Source: Hyphomicrobiales bacterium (GTDB taxonomy: Bacteria; Pseudomonadota; Alphaproteobacteria; Rhizobiales; Beijerinckiaceae). From it: a stretch of 64,000 nt of DNA. The notes beneath the pieces are model-generated. The model saw only the letters and a list, made by a program, of their open reading frames with translations, was not told where the DNA came from and made no database searches. The DNA lies in NCBI GenBank assembly GCA_027483945.1, contig JAIXTM010000005.1, positions 1 to 64,000 of the forward strand, in the 5' to 3' direction. Numbering within the stretch: the stretch's first letter is position 1; the number at the start of each line of letters is the position of its first letter. The position numbers and the translations under genes were made by a program. Shown here in pieces: positions 10,019-20,297 of this stretch.

Positions 10019-11353
10019 ATGGCATCGGCAGCAGAACAGCTCGCAGCCAACCTCAATTTCGGCGCGCTCGCCAAGGCGACCGAGCTCAAGAAGCGCATCT
10101 GGTTCACGCTCGGCGCGCTGATCGTCTACCGGCTCGGCACCTATATCCCGCTGCCCGGCATCAACCCGGAGGCGCTGGCGGACGTGTTCCGGCAGACCCA
10201 GGGCGGCGTGCTCGGCCTGTTCAACATGTTCTCGGGCGGCGCGGTCAGCCGCATGGCGATCTTCGCCCTGAACATCATGCCGTACATCACGGCCTCCATC
10301 GTCATCCAGCTCCTGACCAGCGTCATGCCTTCGCTGGAGGCGCTGAAGAAGGAAGGCGAGCAGGGCCGCAAGGTCCTCAACCAGTACACCCGCTACCTCA
10401 CGGTGTTCCTGGCGGTGTTCCAGGCCTACGGCATCGGCATCGGCCTGCAGGGGCAGGGCAACGTGGTCATCAATCCGGGGATGTTCTTCCTGGTCTCGAC
10501 CACGATCACCCTGGTCGGCGGCACGATGTTCCTGATGTGGCTGGGCGAGCAGATCACCGCCCGCGGCATCGGCAACGGCATCTCGCTCATCATCTTCGCC
10601 GGCATCGTCGCCGAGCTGCCCTCGGCCATCGCCGGGACGCTCGAGCTCGGCCGCCAGGGCGCCTTGTCCACCGCGATCATCCTCGGCGTCATCCTGATGG
10701 CGGTCGTGGTCGTCGCCTTCATCGTGTTCATGGAACGCGCCCAGCGCCGGCTGCTGATCTCGTATCCGAAGCGCCAGGTCGGCAACCGCGTCTATGAGGG
10801 CCAGACCTCGTTCCTGCCGCTGAAGCTGAACACGGCCGGCGTCATGCCGCCGATCTTCGCCTCGTCCCTGCTGCTGCTGCCGACCACGATCGCCAGCTTC
10901 TCGCAGAACCAGGGCACCGGGTTCCTCGGCACGCTGTCCACCTATCTGGCCCATGGCCGGCCGCTCTACATGGTCCTGTACGTGGCGATGATTGTGTTCT
11001 TCGCCTTCTTCTACACCTCGATCATGTTCAACCCGGCGGAGACGGCGGACAACCTGAAGAAGCAGGGCGGCTTCATCCCCGGCATCCGTCCGGGCGAGCG
11101 CACGGCCGAGTTCATCGACAAGGTGCTGACGCGGATCACCGTGATCGGCGCCATGTATCTGGCGCTGATCTGCCTCCTACCCGAATTGCTGATCTCCTAT
11201 GCGGCGCTGCCGTTCTATTTTGGCGGTACGTCCCTCTTGATCGTGGTGTCCGTGACGATGGACACTGTGGCCCAGATTCACGGGCATCTGCTCGCGCATC
11301 AGTACGAGGGCCTGGTCAAGAAGGCCAAGCTCAGGGGGAGCCGCCGGAAATGA
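10019..11353 (+). CDS. secY: Protein translocase subunit SecY
   Basis: SecY is the channel of the Sec translocon in the inner membrane. The protein is 444 residues with ten hydrophobic segments. Family signatures include [43 protein letters not shown] and the C-terminal [18 protein letters not shown]. The ATG at 10019 has GAAGGA upstream, so an earlier in-frame ATG at 9968 is rejected. The stop overlaps the adk ATG (ATGA). Confidence 0.97.
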   Translation: MASAAEQLAANLNFGALAKATELKKRIWFTLGALIVYRLGTYIPLPGINPEALADVFRQTQGGVLGLFNMFSGGAVSRMAIFALNIMPYITASIVIQLLTSVMPSLEALKKEGEQGRKVLNQYTRYLTVFLAVFQAYGIGIGLQGQGNVVINPGMFFLVSTTITLVGGTMFLMWLGEQITARGIGNGISLIIFAGIVAELPSAIAGTLELGRQGALSTAIILGVILMAVVVVAFIVFMERAQRRLLISYPKRQVGNRVYEGQTSFLPLKLNTAGVMPPIFASSLLLLPTTIASFSQNQGTGFLGTLSTYLAHGRPLYMVLYVAMIVFFAFFYTSIMFNPAETADNLKKQGGFIPGIRPGERTAEFIDKVLTRITVIGAMYLALICLLPELLISYAALPFYFGGTSLLIVVSVTMDTVAQIHGHLLAHQYEGLVKKAKLRGSRRK

Positions 11354-11955
11354 GATTGATCCTGTTGGGCCCGCCGGGCGCCGGAAAGGGCACGCAGGCC
11401 AAGCGGCTTGTCGAGAAGCACGGCATCCCCCAGCTCTCCACCGGAGACATGCTGCGGGCCGCCGTCGCCGCCGGCACGCCGGTGGGGCTCAAGGCGAAGG
11501 CCGTGATGGAGGCGGGCCAGCTCGTCTCCGACGACATCGTCATCGGGATCGTCGCGGACCGGATCGAGGAAGCGGATGCCCGCCGGGGCTTCATCCTGGA
11601 CGGCTTTCCGCGCACGGTGGCGCAGGCAGAGGCGCTCGACGCCATGCTCGCCGGCAAGGGGCTTGCCCTCGACGCGGTGGTCGAGCTGAAGGTGGACCAG
11701 TCCGCCCTGGTGGGCCGCATCGTCCGCCGCGCCGAGGAGACGAAGGCCCGGGGCGAGCCCGTCCGCAAGGACGACGACCCGGAGGTCTTCAAGACCCGGC
11801 TCGAGGCCTATAACCGCGACACCGCCGTCGTGGCCCCGTATTACAAGGCCAAGGGCGCCATCGTGGAGATCGACGGCATGAAGCCGATCGACGAGGTTTC
11901 CGCCGCCATCGATGCGGCGCTGGGACGCTCCGAGAAGGTCGCCGCCCACGGTTGA
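11350..11955 (+). CDS. adk: Adenylate kinase
   Basis: Cytosolic enzyme converting ATP + AMP to 2 ADP. It is 201 residues with the P-loop [16 protein letters not shown] at residues 4-19, the AMP-binding [12 protein letters not shown], and [16 protein letters not shown]. The LID is the short type ([11 protein letters not shown]) without zinc cysteines. It overlaps secY by four bases; secY-adk-rpsM is the standard alphaproteobacterial order. Confidence 0.97.
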   Translation: MRLILLGPPGAGKGTQAKRLVEKHGIPQLSTGDMLRAAVAAGTPVGLKAKAVMEAGQLVSDDIVIGIVADRIEEADARRGFILDGFPRTVAQAEALDAMLAGKGLALDAVVELKVDQSALVGRIVRRAEETKARGEPVRKDDDPEVFKTRLEAYNRDTAVVAPYYKAKGAIVEIDGMKPIDEVSAAIDAALGRSEKVAAHG

Positions 11956-11997
11956 CAGACCGGGCAGCAGCCGCTAGGGCACACGCTCGTTTCGACA

Positions 11998-12042
11998 AAG
12001 CGATGCCGATGCCTCGTTTCGAGGGATGGCATCGCTTGTTTT
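11998..12042 (+). terminator. Stem-loop between adk and rpsM, terminator or attenuator
   Basis: AAGCGATGCC at 11998-12007 pairs with GGCATCGCTT at 12028-12037. Inside it, CCTCG at 12012-12016 pairs with CGAGG at 12020-12024 across a TTT loop. TGTTTT follows. It looks like an intrinsic terminator or partial attenuator placed where the spc and alpha operons would separate. Confidence 0.5.
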
Positions 12043-12137
12043 CATGCCCGCATGGGCCGGCCTCCACCGGACGCGGGTTCAGCCAGCGCGGAGGGACCTT
12101 CCAGCAAGGCCCGCCGCCCACATGGAGCGAGAGAGAC

Positions 12138-12506
12138 ATGGCGCGTATCGCCGGCGTAAACATTCCGACCAACAAGCGCGTCGTGATCGCGCTGCAGTAC
12201 ATCCACGGCATCGGCTCCAAGAAGGCCGAGGAGATCTGCGAGAAGGTGTCGATCCCGGCGGATCGCCGCGTCAACCAGCTCACGGACGCCGAGGTCCTGC
12301 AGATCCGCGAGACGATCGACCGCGACTACCTCGTGGAAGGCGACCTGCGCCGCGAGGTGTCCATGAACATCAAGCGCCTGATGGATCTGGGCTGCTATCG
12401 CGGCCTGCGTCATCGCCGTGGCCTGCCGGTCCGCGGCCAGCGCACGCACACCAACGCCCGCACCCGCAAGGGCAAGGCGAAGCCGATCGCCGGCAAGAAG
12501 AAGTGA
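12138..12506 (+). CDS. rpsM: 30S ribosomal protein S13
   Basis: S13 is a head protein contacting P-site tRNA. It is 122 residues starting [20 protein letters not shown], with [14 protein letters not shown] and [20 protein letters not shown]. The ATG at 12138 has GAGCGAGAGAG upstream. A longer in-frame reading from 11952 runs through the upstream hairpin and is not conserved. Confidence 0.97.
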   Translation: MARIAGVNIPTNKRVVIALQYIHGIGSKKAEEICEKVSIPADRRVNQLTDAEVLQIRETIDRDYLVEGDLRREVSMNIKRLMDLGCYRGLRHRRGLPVRGQRTHTNARTRKGKAKPIAGKKK

Positions 12507-12536
12507 TCCGCGCTCCGGCGCAGTGACGAGAACGGG

Positions 12537-12563
12537 CCCGGCGCCGCGCACAGCGTCGCCGGG
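12537..12563 (+). other. Intercistronic hairpin between rpsM and rpsK
   Basis: CCCGGCG (12537-12543) can pair with CGCCGGG (12557-12563) in the 118 bp gap. There is no T-tract. It may be an mRNA stability or processing element. Only the pairing is seen. Confidence 0.3.
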
Positions 12564-12624
12564 TTGACCACCTGAAATCCCCAGCGCCTGGCATGACGGG
12601 CGCGCCCGAAGGATAAGACAAGAC

Positions 12625-13014
12625 ATGGCGAAAGAAGCCACCCGCGTCCGCCGCCGCGAACGCAAGAACATCGTGTCCGGCGTCGCTCACGTGAACGCCT
12701 CGTTCAACAACACGATGATCACGATCACCGATGCCCAGGGCAACACGATCTCTTGGTCGTCCGCCGGCATGATGGGCTTCAAGGGCTCGCGCAAGTCGAC
12801 CCCGTACGCCGCCCAGGTCGCGGCCGAGGACGCTGCCCGCAAGGCCTCCGAGCACGGCATGCGCACCCTCGAGGTCGAGGTCACCGGTCCGGGCTCGGGC
12901 CGTGAATCGGCCCTGCGCGCCCTCCAGGCCGCCGGCTTCACCGTGACCTCGATCCGCGACGTGACGCCGATCCCGCACAATGGCTGCCGCCCGCGCAAGC
13001 GCCGTCGCGTCTGA
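12625..13014 (+). CDS. rpsK: 30S ribosomal protein S11
   Basis: S11 is a platform protein at the Shine-Dalgarno helix. It is 129 residues with [34 protein letters not shown] and the ending [15 protein letters not shown]. It is 91 bp before rpoA. Confidence 0.98.
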   Translation: MAKEATRVRRRERKNIVSGVAHVNASFNNTMITITDAQGNTISWSSAGMMGFKGSRKSTPYAAQVAAEDAARKASEHGMRTLEVEVTGPGSGRESALRALQAAGFTVTSIRDVTPIPHNGCRPRKRRRV

Positions 13015-13105
13015 CGCCTGACTTGAACCTGCGGCGCCGGTCCGGCGCCGTCTCTCGCGGAGGGCAGGGGCCTTCCGCATCAGCCGATCCAACGAGGTTG
13101 CGGCC

Positions 13106-14125
13106 GTGATTCAGAAGAACTGGCAAGAGCTCATCAAGCCGAACAAGCTGGAGATCGCTCCGGGCGACGACGCGAGCCGGGAGGCGACGGTCGTCGCCGA
13201 GCCGCTGGAGCGCGGCTTCGGCATGACCCTCGGCAACGCGCTGCGGCGCGTGCTCCTGTCCTCGCTGCAGGGCGCGGCGGTCACGTCCGTCCATATCGAC
13301 GGCGTCCTGCACGAGTTCTCCTCGATCCCGGGCGTCCGCGAGGACGTGACGGACATCGTGCTGAACGTGAAGGCCATCGCCATCAAGATGCAGGGCGACA
13401 CGGCCAAGCGCATGACCCTGCGCAAGCAGGGCCCGGGCCAGGTCACCGCCGGCGATATCGGCACCACGGGCGACATCCAGATCCTGAACCCGAACCTCGT
13501 GCTCTGCACGCTGGACGAGGGCGCCGAGATCCGCATGGAGTTCACGGTCTCCACCGGCAAGGGCTATGTCCCGGCCGAGCGCAACCGCCCCGAGGACGCG
13601 CCGATCGGCCTCATCCCGGTCGACTCGCTCTATTCGCCGGTGAAGAAGGTGTCCTACCGGGTGGAGAACACCCGCGAGGGCCAGATCCTCGACTACGACA
13701 AGCTGACCATGACGGTCGAGACCAACGGCGCGGTCACGCCGGACGACGCGGTGGCCTATGCCGCCCGCATCCTGCAGGACCAGCTCTCGGTCTTCGTGAA
13801 CTTCGAGGAGCCCCGCAAGGACGAGGCCGCCGCCTCCTCGGCGCCGCAGCTCCCGTTCAACCCGGCCCTCCTCAAGAAGGTGGACGAGCTCGAACTGTCG
13901 GTCCGTTCGGCGAACTGCCTGAAGAACGACAACATCGTCTATATCGGTGACCTGATCCAGAAGTCGGAAGCCGAGATGCTGCGGACCCCGAATTTCGGCC
14001 GCAAGTCGCTCAACGAGATCAAGGAAGTGCTCGCCGGCATGGGCCTGCACCTCGGCATGGATGTCGTGGGCTGGCCACCGGAGAACATCGAGGACCTCGC
14101 CAAGCGGTTCGAGGAACATTACTGA
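13106..14125 (+). CDS. rpoA: DNA-directed RNA polymerase alpha subunit
   Basis: The alpha dimer nucleates polymerase assembly and contacts activators and UP elements. It is 339 residues with a GTG start. The N-terminal domain has [20 protein letters not shown]. The C-terminal domain has [20 protein letters not shown] and [11 protein letters not shown]. Position between rpsK and rplQ is standard. Confidence 0.98.
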   Translation: MIQKNWQELIKPNKLEIAPGDDASREATVVAEPLERGFGMTLGNALRRVLLSSLQGAAVTSVHIDGVLHEFSSIPGVREDVTDIVLNVKAIAIKMQGDTAKRMTLRKQGPGQVTAGDIGTTGDIQILNPNLVLCTLDEGAEIRMEFTVSTGKGYVPAERNRPEDAPIGLIPVDSLYSPVKKVSYRVENTREGQILDYDKLTMTVETNGAVTPDDAVAYAARILQDQLSVFVNFEEPRKDEAAASSAPQLPFNPALLKKVDELELSVRSANCLKNDNIVYIGDLIQKSEAEMLRTPNFGRKSLNEIKEVLAGMGLHLGMDVVGWPPENIEDLAKRFEEHY

Positions 14126-14128
14126 GCC

Positions 14129-14148
14129 GGCGGGCCTTCCGGCCCGCC
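14129..14148 (+). other. Perfect GC hairpin between rpoA and rplQ
   Basis: GGCGGGCC (14129-14136), loop TTCC, then GGCCCGCC (14141-14148). The stem is a perfect 8 bp and begins three bases after the rpoA stop codon. No T-run follows. It could stabilise the rpoA transcript 3' end or mark an RNase processing site. Confidence 0.45.
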
Positions 14149-14205
14149 TCATAACGGACGGCCGTTCCTTGGCACGGCGGCCGTAAGCAAAGAAGGAAAG
14201 CCATC

Positions 14206-14625
14206 ATGCGTCACGGTTTTGCGGGTCGCCGGTTCAACCGGTCCTCCGAGCATCGCAAGGCGATGTTCGCCAACATGGCGGTCGCGCTCATCAAGCACGA
14301 GCAGATCGTCACCACGCTGCCGAAGGCCAAGGACCTGCGTCCGGTCGTCGAGAAGCTGGTCACGCTCGGCAAGCGCGGTGACCTGCATGCCCGCCGGCAG
14401 GCGGTCGCGCAGATCAAGGACCAGGCCATCGTCAAGAAGCTCTTCGACGTGCTCGGCCCGCGCTACAAGGAGCGCAACGGCGGCTATACGCGCGTGCTGA
14501 AGGCGGGCTTCCGCTACGGCGACAACGCCCCGCTGGCGGTGATCGAGTTCGTGGACCGCGACGTCTCGGCCAAGGGCCAGGATTCGGGCCCGGTTCCGGA
14601 GCGCGAGACGGAAGAGGCCGCCTAA
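14206..14625 (+). CDS. rplQ: 50S ribosomal protein L17
   Basis: L17 is a tunnel-exit protein and the last gene of the operon. It is 139 residues starting [20 protein letters not shown], with the family motif [20 protein letters not shown] short acidic tail ends the protein. A strong terminator lies 27 bp downstream. Confidence 0.98.
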   Translation: MRHGFAGRRFNRSSEHRKAMFANMAVALIKHEQIVTTLPKAKDLRPVVEKLVTLGKRGDLHARRQAVAQIKDQAIVKKLFDVLGPRYKERNGGYTRVLKAGFRYGDNAPLAVIEFVDRDVSAKGQDSGPVPERETEEAA

Positions 14626-14652
14626 GCGCCTCGTCCGCACGACGGTTTCAGC

Positions 14653-14682
14653 AAAAGGCGGTCCGCAAGGGCCGCCTTTTTC
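14653..14682 (+). terminator. Intrinsic terminator of the ribosomal operon
   Basis: AAAAGGCGG (14653-14661) pairs with CCGCCTTTT (14672-14680), followed by further T. It sits between the convergent rplQ and the BLUF gene. The A-run and T-run on either side could make it work in both directions. Confidence 0.8.
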
Positions 14683-14685
14683 GCA

Positions 14686-15132
14686 TCAGGCCATGATCTT
14701 CCGGCGCTGGCTCTCCAGCCGGGCGAGGTCGCCGGCGAGCGCGACCAGCTTGGGCAGGCTGAGGCGGATCGGGTCCAGCGCCTGGCTGAAGCCGTGGCGC
14801 AGATAGACCTCCTGCTGCTCGATGCTGCGCGTCCCGCCGCCCATGCTCCAGGCGCCGAAATCGCGGGTGAGGACGGGCCGGTGGCCGAGAACCAGCACCG
14901 TATCGTGCCGCTTGTCGGCGCGGATGGACTTCATCACCGCCTCGACGGCGGCGCGCGGTCCCTCCAGCACCTGGGCGAAGAGGTCGCGGTCGTAGAGGAG
15001 GTAGCCGGTCACGCCCGTCGCCCCGTTGCGGTCGCGGGCGATCGACAGGATGTCCCGCAGGCCCTGGAGCATGACACGGTGGTCGCTGCCCAGCCTGCTT
15101 CGGCTGTGATAAGCCGTCTGTACCAAATGCAT
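14686..15132 (-). CDS. BLUF-domain blue-light sensor protein
   Basis: Cytosolic FAD-binding photoreceptor of 148 residues with little beyond the BLUF fold, so it must signal through a partner. The residues that define BLUF photochemistry are present: Y8 (TAYHSR), N36 in [17 protein letters not shown]54 in FAQVLEGP, and W95-S-M97 in [10 protein letters not shown]-terminal helical segment follows. No EAL, GGDEF or other output domain is attached. It is convergent with rplQ and its output partner is unknown. BLUF assignment is firm; the process controlled is not visible. Confidence 0.9.
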   Translation of the reverse strand: MHLVQTAYHSRSRLGSDHRVMLQGLRDILSIARDRNGATGVTGYLLYDRDLFAQVLEGPRAAVEAVMKSIRADKRHDTVLVLGHRPVLTRDFGAWSMGGGTRSIEQQEVYLRHGFSQALDPIRLSLPKLVALAGDLARLESQRRKIMA

Positions 15133-15208
15133 CGCGTGCCCCCCGACACGCCATCATGCGCAGACAGGGGTTAAGCATGCCTATCTTTTGTTCACAGCGG
15201 AGTGACCG

Positions 15209-16603
15209 GTGAAACGCTTGGCGTTTGTAGTGATGGCGGCCCTGGCGGCGGGCGCCCCGGCGACGGCGCCGGCGCAGGACCGCGTGGTCCCGGAGAGCCG
15301 CGCCCAGGTGCAGTTCTCCCTGGCGCCGGTCGTGCGCAAGGCGGCCCCGTCCGTCGTCAACGTCTATGGCGCGCGGGCGCAGCCGCGCAATCCGCTGATG
15401 GACGATCCCATCTTCCGGCGCTTCTTCGGCGGCGACTCGGGCATGCCGCAGGAGCGGATGCAGCGCTCGCTCGGCTCGGGCGTCATCGTCGATCCGGCGG
15501 GCTTCGTCGTCACCAACCATCACGTCATCGAGAACATGACGGAGGTGAGGGTCGCCTTTGCGGACCGGCGCGAATTCGAGGCGGATATCGTGCTGCGCGA
15601 TCCGCGCACCGATCTCGCCGTCCTCAAGCTCAAGAATCCGCCGGCCCTGACGGCGCTGGAACTCGGCGATTCCGACGCGTTGCAGGTGGGCGATTTCGTC
15701 CTCGCCATCGGCAACCCGTTCGGCGTCGGCCAGACGGTGACGCAGGGCATCGTCTCCGCGCTCGCCCGCACCCAGGTCGGCATCTCGGACTACCAGTCCT
15801 TCATCCAGACCGACGCGGCGATCAATCCCGGCAATTCCGGCGGCGCGCTCATCGACATGAACGGCCGGCTCGTCGGCATCAACACGGCGATCTTCTCGCG
15901 TTCCGGCGGCAGTCACGGCATCGGCTTCGCGATCCCCACCGCCATGGTGAAGGTCGTGGTGGAATCGGCGCGGGGCGGGGTGAAGACCGTGCGGCGCCCC
16001 TGGTTCGGCGGCTCGGTCCAGGTCGTCGCCGCCGACATGGCCGACACGCTCGGCCTCGACCGGCCCATGGGCGTCCTGGTGACAGGCGTCGTGCCGAAGG
16101 GCCCGGCCGCGGAGGCGGACCTGCGCCGCGGCGACGTCATCATCGCGGTGGACGGGCTCAACGTCGACGATCCGGACGCGTTCGGCTACCGCTTCGCCAC
16201 CAGGACGCTGGGCGGCACCGCCTCGCTGGCGGTCATGCGCGGCGGCAAGCGCATCGTCGTGCCGGTCAAGCTCGTGCCGCCGCCGGAGACCCGGCCGCGC
16301 GATCCGGTCAAGCTGACGGGCCGCACGCCCTTCGCGGGCGCCACCGCGCTGAACCTCTCGCCGGCCGTGGCGGACGAACTGTCGCTGGAAGCGAGCGCCG
16401 AGGGCGTCGTCCTCGCCGAGATCGAGGACGGCAGCCCGGCCCAGCAGGTCGGCTTCCGCAAGGGCGACGTGATCCTGGAGATCAACGGCGCGGCGATCGA
16501 GACCTCGAAGGACCTGCAGCGGCTCTCCGCCACGCGCCAGCGCTACTGGGAGGTGACGCTGAACCGCGGCGGACAGGTCATCCGCACCGTGCTCGGCGGC
16601 TGA
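15209..16603 (+). CDS. Do/HtrA-type periplasmic serine protease
   Basis: Envelope quality-control protease of 464 residues with a GTG start. A signal peptide covers residues 1-23 (ending APAQ). The trypsin-like catalytic triad is visible: H105 in TNHHVI, D135 in RTDLAVLK and S210 in [10 protein letters not shown]. Two PDZ domains follow, around residues 265-355 and 375-460 ([15 protein letters not shown] and [15 protein letters not shown]). The HtrA/DegP/DegQ family degrades or chaperones misfolded exported proteins. It is four bases from rarA, so the two are probably co-transcribed. Which Do paralogue it is cannot be decided here. Confidence 0.93.
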   Translation: MKRLAFVVMAALAAGAPATAPAQDRVVPESRAQVQFSLAPVVRKAAPSVVNVYGARAQPRNPLMDDPIFRRFFGGDSGMPQERMQRSLGSGVIVDPAGFVVTNHHVIENMTEVRVAFADRREFEADIVLRDPRTDLAVLKLKNPPALTALELGDSDALQVGDFVLAIGNPFGVGQTVTQGIVSALARTQVGISDYQSFIQTDAAINPGNSGGALIDMNGRLVGINTAIFSRSGGSHGIGFAIPTAMVKVVVESARGGVKTVRRPWFGGSVQVVAADMADTLGLDRPMGVLVTGVVPKGPAAEADLRRGDVIIAVDGLNVDDPDAFGYRFATRTLGGTASLAVMRGGKRIVVPVKLVPPPETRPRDPVKLTGRTPFAGATALNLSPAVADELSLEASAEGVVLAEIEDGSPAQQVGFRKGDVILEINGAAIETSKDLQRLSATRQRYWEVTLNRGGQVIRTVLGG

Positions 16604-16607
16604 ACCG

Positions 16608-17942
16608 GTGCCCGATCTCTTCACCGCCGCCGGGCTGGAGGCGGACGCGCCGCGTCCCCTCGCGGACCGGCTGCGGCCGAAGCGGATCGAGGACGTGGTC
16701 GGCCAGGAGCACCTGACCGGGCCGGACGGGGCGCTGACGCGGCTCCTCGCCTCCGGCTCGCTCGGCTCCATGATCTTCTGGGGCCCGCCGGGCACGGGCA
16801 AGACCACCGTCGCGCGGCTTCTGGCGGGCGAGACGAAGCTTCATTTCGAGCAGATCTCCGCGATCTTCTCCGGCGTCGCCGACCTCAAGAAGGTGTTCGA
16901 GGTCGCCCGCGGCCGCCGTGCCTCCGGCCAGGGCACGCTGCTCTTCGTCGACGAGATCCACCGCTTCAACCGGGCGCAGCTCGACGCCTTCCTTCCCGTC
17001 ATGGAGGACGGCACGATCACCCTCGTCGGCGCGACGACGGAGAACCCGTCCTTCGAGCTCAACGCCGCGCTCCTGTCCCGGGCGCGGGTCATGGTGTTCC
17101 GCGCGCTGGACGAGGCCGCGGTGGAGCGGCTGCTGGTCCGTGCGGAGGCGGAGGAGGGGCGGCCGCTGCCGCTCACCGCCGAGGCGCGGATGGCCTTGGC
17201 CCGCATGGCCGACGGCGACGGGCGCGCGGCGCTCACCCTGGCGGAGGAGGTCTGGCGCGCGGCCAAGCCCGACGAGATCTTCGACAACGAGACGCTGCAG
17301 GAGATCGTGCAGCGCCGGGCGCCGATCTACGACAAGGGCCAGGACGGGCACTACAACCTCATCTCCGCCCTGCACAAGACGATCCGCGGCTCGGACCCGG
17401 ACGCGGCGCTCTATTACCTGGCGCGTATGCTCGATGCCGGCGAGGCGCCGCTCTTCATCGCGCGGCGGCTGGTGCGCATGGCGGTGGAGGATATCGGGCT
17501 CGCGGACCCGCAGGCCCTCGTCGTCGCCAACGCCGCGAAGGACGCCTTCGATTTCCTCGGGACGCCGGAGGGCGAGCTCGCCCTGGCGCAGGCGGCGGTC
17601 TATCTGGCGACCGCGCCGAAATCGAACGCGGTCTACAAGGCCTACAAGGCCGCCCGCCGCACGGCCAAGGAGGGCGGCTCGCTGATGCCGCCCAAGACCA
17701 TCCTCAACGCCCCGACCAAGCTGATGAAGGGCGAGGGCTACGGCGCCGACTACGTTTACGACCACGACACGCCGGACGCGTTCTCCGGCCAGGATTACTG
17801 GCCGGAGAAGCTCGGGCGGCAGCGCTTCTACGAGCCGACGCCCTATGGCTTCGAGAAGGAGATCGAGAAGCGGCTCGCCTGGTGGGATAGGCTGCGCCGC
17901 GAGCGCCAGTCCCTGGAGGACGAGGCCGGCGAGGGGCCGTGA
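16608..17942 (+). CDS. rarA: Replication-associated recombination protein A (AAA ATPase)
   Basis: RarA/MgsA is a clamp-loader-related AAA+ ATPase acting at stalled forks and strand ends. It is 444 residues. The Walker A motif GPPGTGKTT is at residues 59-67, Walker [11 protein letters not shown] follows, sensor 1 is [12 protein letters not shown], and the C-terminal part has [18 protein letters not shown]. The GTG start lies four bases after the protease stop. Family assignment is secure. Confidence 0.95.
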   Translation: MPDLFTAAGLEADAPRPLADRLRPKRIEDVVGQEHLTGPDGALTRLLASGSLGSMIFWGPPGTGKTTVARLLAGETKLHFEQISAIFSGVADLKKVFEVARGRRASGQGTLLFVDEIHRFNRAQLDAFLPVMEDGTITLVGATTENPSFELNAALLSRARVMVFRALDEAAVERLLVRAEAEEGRPLPLTAEARMALARMADGDGRAALTLAEEVWRAAKPDEIFDNETLQEIVQRRAPIYDKGQDGHYNLISALHKTIRGSDPDAALYYLARMLDAGEAPLFIARRLVRMAVEDIGLADPQALVVANAAKDAFDFLGTPEGELALAQAAVYLATAPKSNAVYKAYKAARRTAKEGGSLMPPKTILNAPTKLMKGEGYGADYVYDHDTPDAFSGQDYWPEKLGRQRFYEPTPYGFEKEIEKRLAWWDRLRRERQSLEDEAGEGP

Positions 17943-17967
17943 CGCGTCGCGGCCCCCGCCGCGGCCC

Positions 17968-18426
17968 TCACGATGTCGGCTTGGGCGCGGCCGGCGCGGC
18001 CGCGGGCGGCCTGCGGACCGGGCGGCGTGCCGGCGGGGCGGGACGGTCCGGCTCCATGCTGATCGCGACGGGGTTGGGGAAATGCTCCAGCGTCGCGCCG
18101 GTCGCGGCGTCCGCCGCCATGCCGACGATGCCGCCGATCAGGACGTTGCCGGCAAAGCCCGCCGCGCCGGACCCCGCGACGCGGGTGGCGACCGGCACGG
18201 ACGCCTCGCGGTAGCCTTCCTTGCGGGCGACGACGGTGAACTCGGCCTTGCGGTCCACGGTGAGCGTGCACGGCGAGCGGCAGCTATGGCCCATGGACGT
18301 GGTGATCTGCGCGTCGGACGGCTCGGTATTGATCTGGACCTGGCTCGTGGTGCCACGGGTCACCGTGGCGCAATTGGCCGTCATCAGCGCAAGCAGGATG
18401 ACGCCCGCAATCCGGACGAATGTCAT
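17968..18426 (-). CDS. PEGA-domain lipoprotein
   Basis: Predicted outer-envelope lipoprotein of 152 residues. The signal peptide MTFVRIAGVILLALMTANC has a lipobox-like LMTANC, so the cysteine is probably lipidated. A PEGA-like beta domain follows (INTEPSDAQITTS, PCTLTV, FTVVARKEGY). A Gly/Ala hydrophobic stretch (FAGNVLIGGIVGMA) may sit in the membrane. The C-terminus is Pro/Ala-rich. An alternative ATG at 18441 would add five residues. It is convergent with rarA. Function is unknown beyond the envelope location. Confidence 0.75.
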   Translation of the reverse strand: MTFVRIAGVILLALMTANCATVTRGTTSQVQINTEPSDAQITTSMGHSCRSPCTLTVDRKAEFTVVARKEGYREASVPVATRVAGSGAAGFAGNVLIGGIVGMAADAATGATLEHFPNPVAISMEPDRPAPPARRPVRRPPAAAPAAPKPTS

Positions 18427-18582
18427 AGTGTGAAGCCCCATACCCCAAAGTCGCGCTCTGCGGCGCGCCCCATCAGCGTTAGCGGCCGGAGGGCGGGCGC
18501 GAAACAGCTTTTGCTTCAGGGGGATGGCCGCATCCACAGAATCGCCGTGACACGGTGCGCCGGCTTGTCTAGGCACGAGGCC

Positions 18583-18963
18583 ATGAACCTCGTTCTGGTC
18601 TTTGTCGGCGCCGGCCTCGGCGGCGTCCTGCGCCACGGCGTCAATGTCGGCGTCGGGCGGATCGCGGGCGCCGGCTTTCCCTGGGGCACGCTGGCGGTGA
18701 ACGTCGCCGGCGGCCTCGCCATGGGCCTTCTCGCCGGCTGGCTCGCCCTGCGCGCCGACTGGGCGGCGAGCCAGCAGGCGCGCCTGTTCCTCGCGACGGG
18801 CCTGCTCGGCGGCTTCACCACCTTCTCCGCCTTTTCGCTGGACGCGCTTCTCCTGTGGGAGCGCGGCGCCGCATTGCAGGCGGCGGCCTATGTCGCGGCG
18901 TCCGTCGCGCTCTCTATCGGGGCCCTGGCCGCAGGGCTCGCCATCGTCCGGGGGCTGGCATGA
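18583..18963 (+). CDS. crcB: Fluoride ion channel CrcB (Fluc)
   Basis: Small inner-membrane fluoride exporter of 126 residues with four hydrophobic segments. It works as a dual-topology dimer. The family motif GGFTTFSAFSLD, with the pore phenylalanines, is present, together with GTLAVNVAGG. The stop overlaps the next gene start (ATGA). I looked upstream for a fluoride riboswitch and found no convincing match. Confidence 0.93.
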   Translation: MNLVLVFVGAGLGGVLRHGVNVGVGRIAGAGFPWGTLAVNVAGGLAMGLLAGWLALRADWAASQQARLFLATGLLGGFTTFSAFSLDALLLWERGAALQAAAYVAASVALSIGALAAGLAIVRGLA

Positions 18964-20213
18964 AGGGTCCGAGGAGGCCGCCGCGCCGCACGGGGCAGGG
19001 GCCGCGCTATCCGGCCCGGCCCGCGGCCGAAAAGGGGGCTCCCGACGAGCTGAGGTCCGCCGGCAAGCCGGCCGGCCGCGGCCCCGGCGCGCCCAAAGCG
19101 CGCCCGGCGGGACCGAAGCCGCACGGAGCCGCGCCGAAGCCGCGGGTGGCCGCGCCTGCCGAGCCGAAGCCCCAGACCCGCAAGGAGGCCAAGGCCGCGA
19201 CCGGCGCCGTTCTGGCGACGGGCGTCCAGACGATGCCGGTCGGCCCGGACGAGGCGGACATGCGCGTCGACCGCTTCCTGGAGGCGCGGTTCCCGCAGCT
19301 CTCCTTCAGCCATATCCAGCGCATCGTCCGGAAGGGCGAACTGCGCGTCGACGGCAAGAGGGTCAAGCCCAACGACCGGCTCAAGGCGGGCCAGAGCGTG
19401 CGCATCCCGCCGCTGAAGCTGGAGAACGACGCGCCGCGTCCCCGCAGCGCCCAGCGCGACGAGACGGACGCCGCCTTCCTGCGCTCGATCACGATCTACG
19501 AGGACAAGGACGTGCTCGTCCTCAACAAGCCGATGGGCCTCGCGGTCCAGGGCGGCTCGGGCACGGTGCGGCACGTGGATGGCCTGCTGGAGGCCCTGCG
19601 CGACAAGGAAGGCCAGAAGCCGCGACTCGTCCACCGGCTGGACAAGGACACGGCGGGCTGCCTCGTCATCGCCAAGACGCGCTTTGCCGCCGCGGCGCTC
19701 GCCAAGAGCTTCCGCTCCCGCTCCACGCGCAAGATCTACTGGGCGCTCGTCGCCGGCGTGCCGCGCGTGAAGCAGGGGCGCATCTCGACTTACCTCGCCA
19801 AGGAAACGGTGGAGGACGGGGACGCGCGCATGGCGGTCGCCGCCCATGGCGACGACGGCGCCAGCCACGCGCTGACCTATTACGCGGTGGTGGACATCGC
19901 GGCGCAGAAGCTCGCCTGGCTGTCGCTGAAGCCCGTGACGGGCCGCACGCACCAGCTGCGCGCCCACACGGCCCATATCGGCCATCCCATCGTCGGCGAC
20001 CCGAAATATTTCAACGTCGAGAACTGGGAGCTGCCGGGCGGCATCCAGAACCGCCTGCATCTCCTGGCGCGGCGCATCGTCTTCCCGCATCCGCGCACCG
20101 GCCAGCCGGTGGACGTCACGTCCCCGCTGCCGCCGCACATGCGCCAGAGCTGGAACCTGCTCGGGCTGGAGACGGACAATTACGATCCCATCGTCGAGGC
20201 GCCGGACGCCTGA
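18960..20213 (+). CDS. RluC/RluD-family 23S rRNA pseudouridine synthase
   Basis: Isomerises uridines in 23S rRNA. The protein is 417 residues, about 100 longer than RluC, because of a basic, Pro/Ala-rich N-terminal extension (residues 1-85). An S4 RNA-binding domain follows (RVDRFLEARFPQLSFSHIQR, around 100-160). The catalytic motif HRLDKDTAG has aspartate D228. KPVTGRTHQLRAH follows near residue 325. The ATG at 18960 overlaps the crcB stop, so translation is likely coupled. The target uridines (RluC-type or RluD-type) cannot be told from sequence alone. Confidence 0.93.
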   Translation: MKGPRRPPRRTGQGPRYPARPAAEKGAPDELRSAGKPAGRGPGAPKARPAGPKPHGAAPKPRVAAPAEPKPQTRKEAKAATGAVLATGVQTMPVGPDEADMRVDRFLEARFPQLSFSHIQRIVRKGELRVDGKRVKPNDRLKAGQSVRIPPLKLENDAPRPRSAQRDETDAAFLRSITIYEDKDVLVLNKPMGLAVQGGSGTVRHVDGLLEALRDKEGQKPRLVHRLDKDTAGCLVIAKTRFAAAALAKSFRSRSTRKIYWALVAGVPRVKQGRISTYLAKETVEDGDARMAVAAHGDDGASHALTYYAVVDIAAQKLAWLSLKPVTGRTHQLRAHTAHIGHPIVGDPKYFNVENWELPGGIQNRLHLLARRIVFPHPRTGQPVDVTSPLPPHMRQSWNLLGLETDNYDPIVEAPDA

Positions 20214-20221
20214 CGCGGCTG

Positions 20222-20284
20222 CTGCGAAACCGATTCAAGCGGCTGCGAGATTGATTCAAGTTCCTGCCAGTCTGATTCCGGAAA
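20222..20284 (+). repeat. Three imperfect 21-bp tandem repeats
   Basis: Units begin at 20222, 20243 and 20264, exactly 21 bases apart. The first two share CTGCGA and GATTCAAG; the third is more diverged (CTGCCA, GATTCCGG). They fill the gap between the pseudouridine synthase and the HAD gene and run into the ribosome-binding region of the latter. Confidence 0.6.
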
Positions 20285-20297
20285 GGCGTCCAAGTCC

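Noticed and set aside
14648-16807. Long minus-strand reading frame of 719 codons over the BLUF and protease genes
   Set aside because: It spans two well-supported genes and their intergenic region. The low-complexity Arg/Gly/Ala content is typical of antisense shadow in high-GC DNA.
18480-18583. Possible fluoride riboswitch before crcB
   Set aside because: A GGGGATGG start-like stretch is present, but the conserved 3' portion (the GCTGATG...CTCCTAC type sequence) is missing, and the pairing does not close. I found no convincing match to the family.
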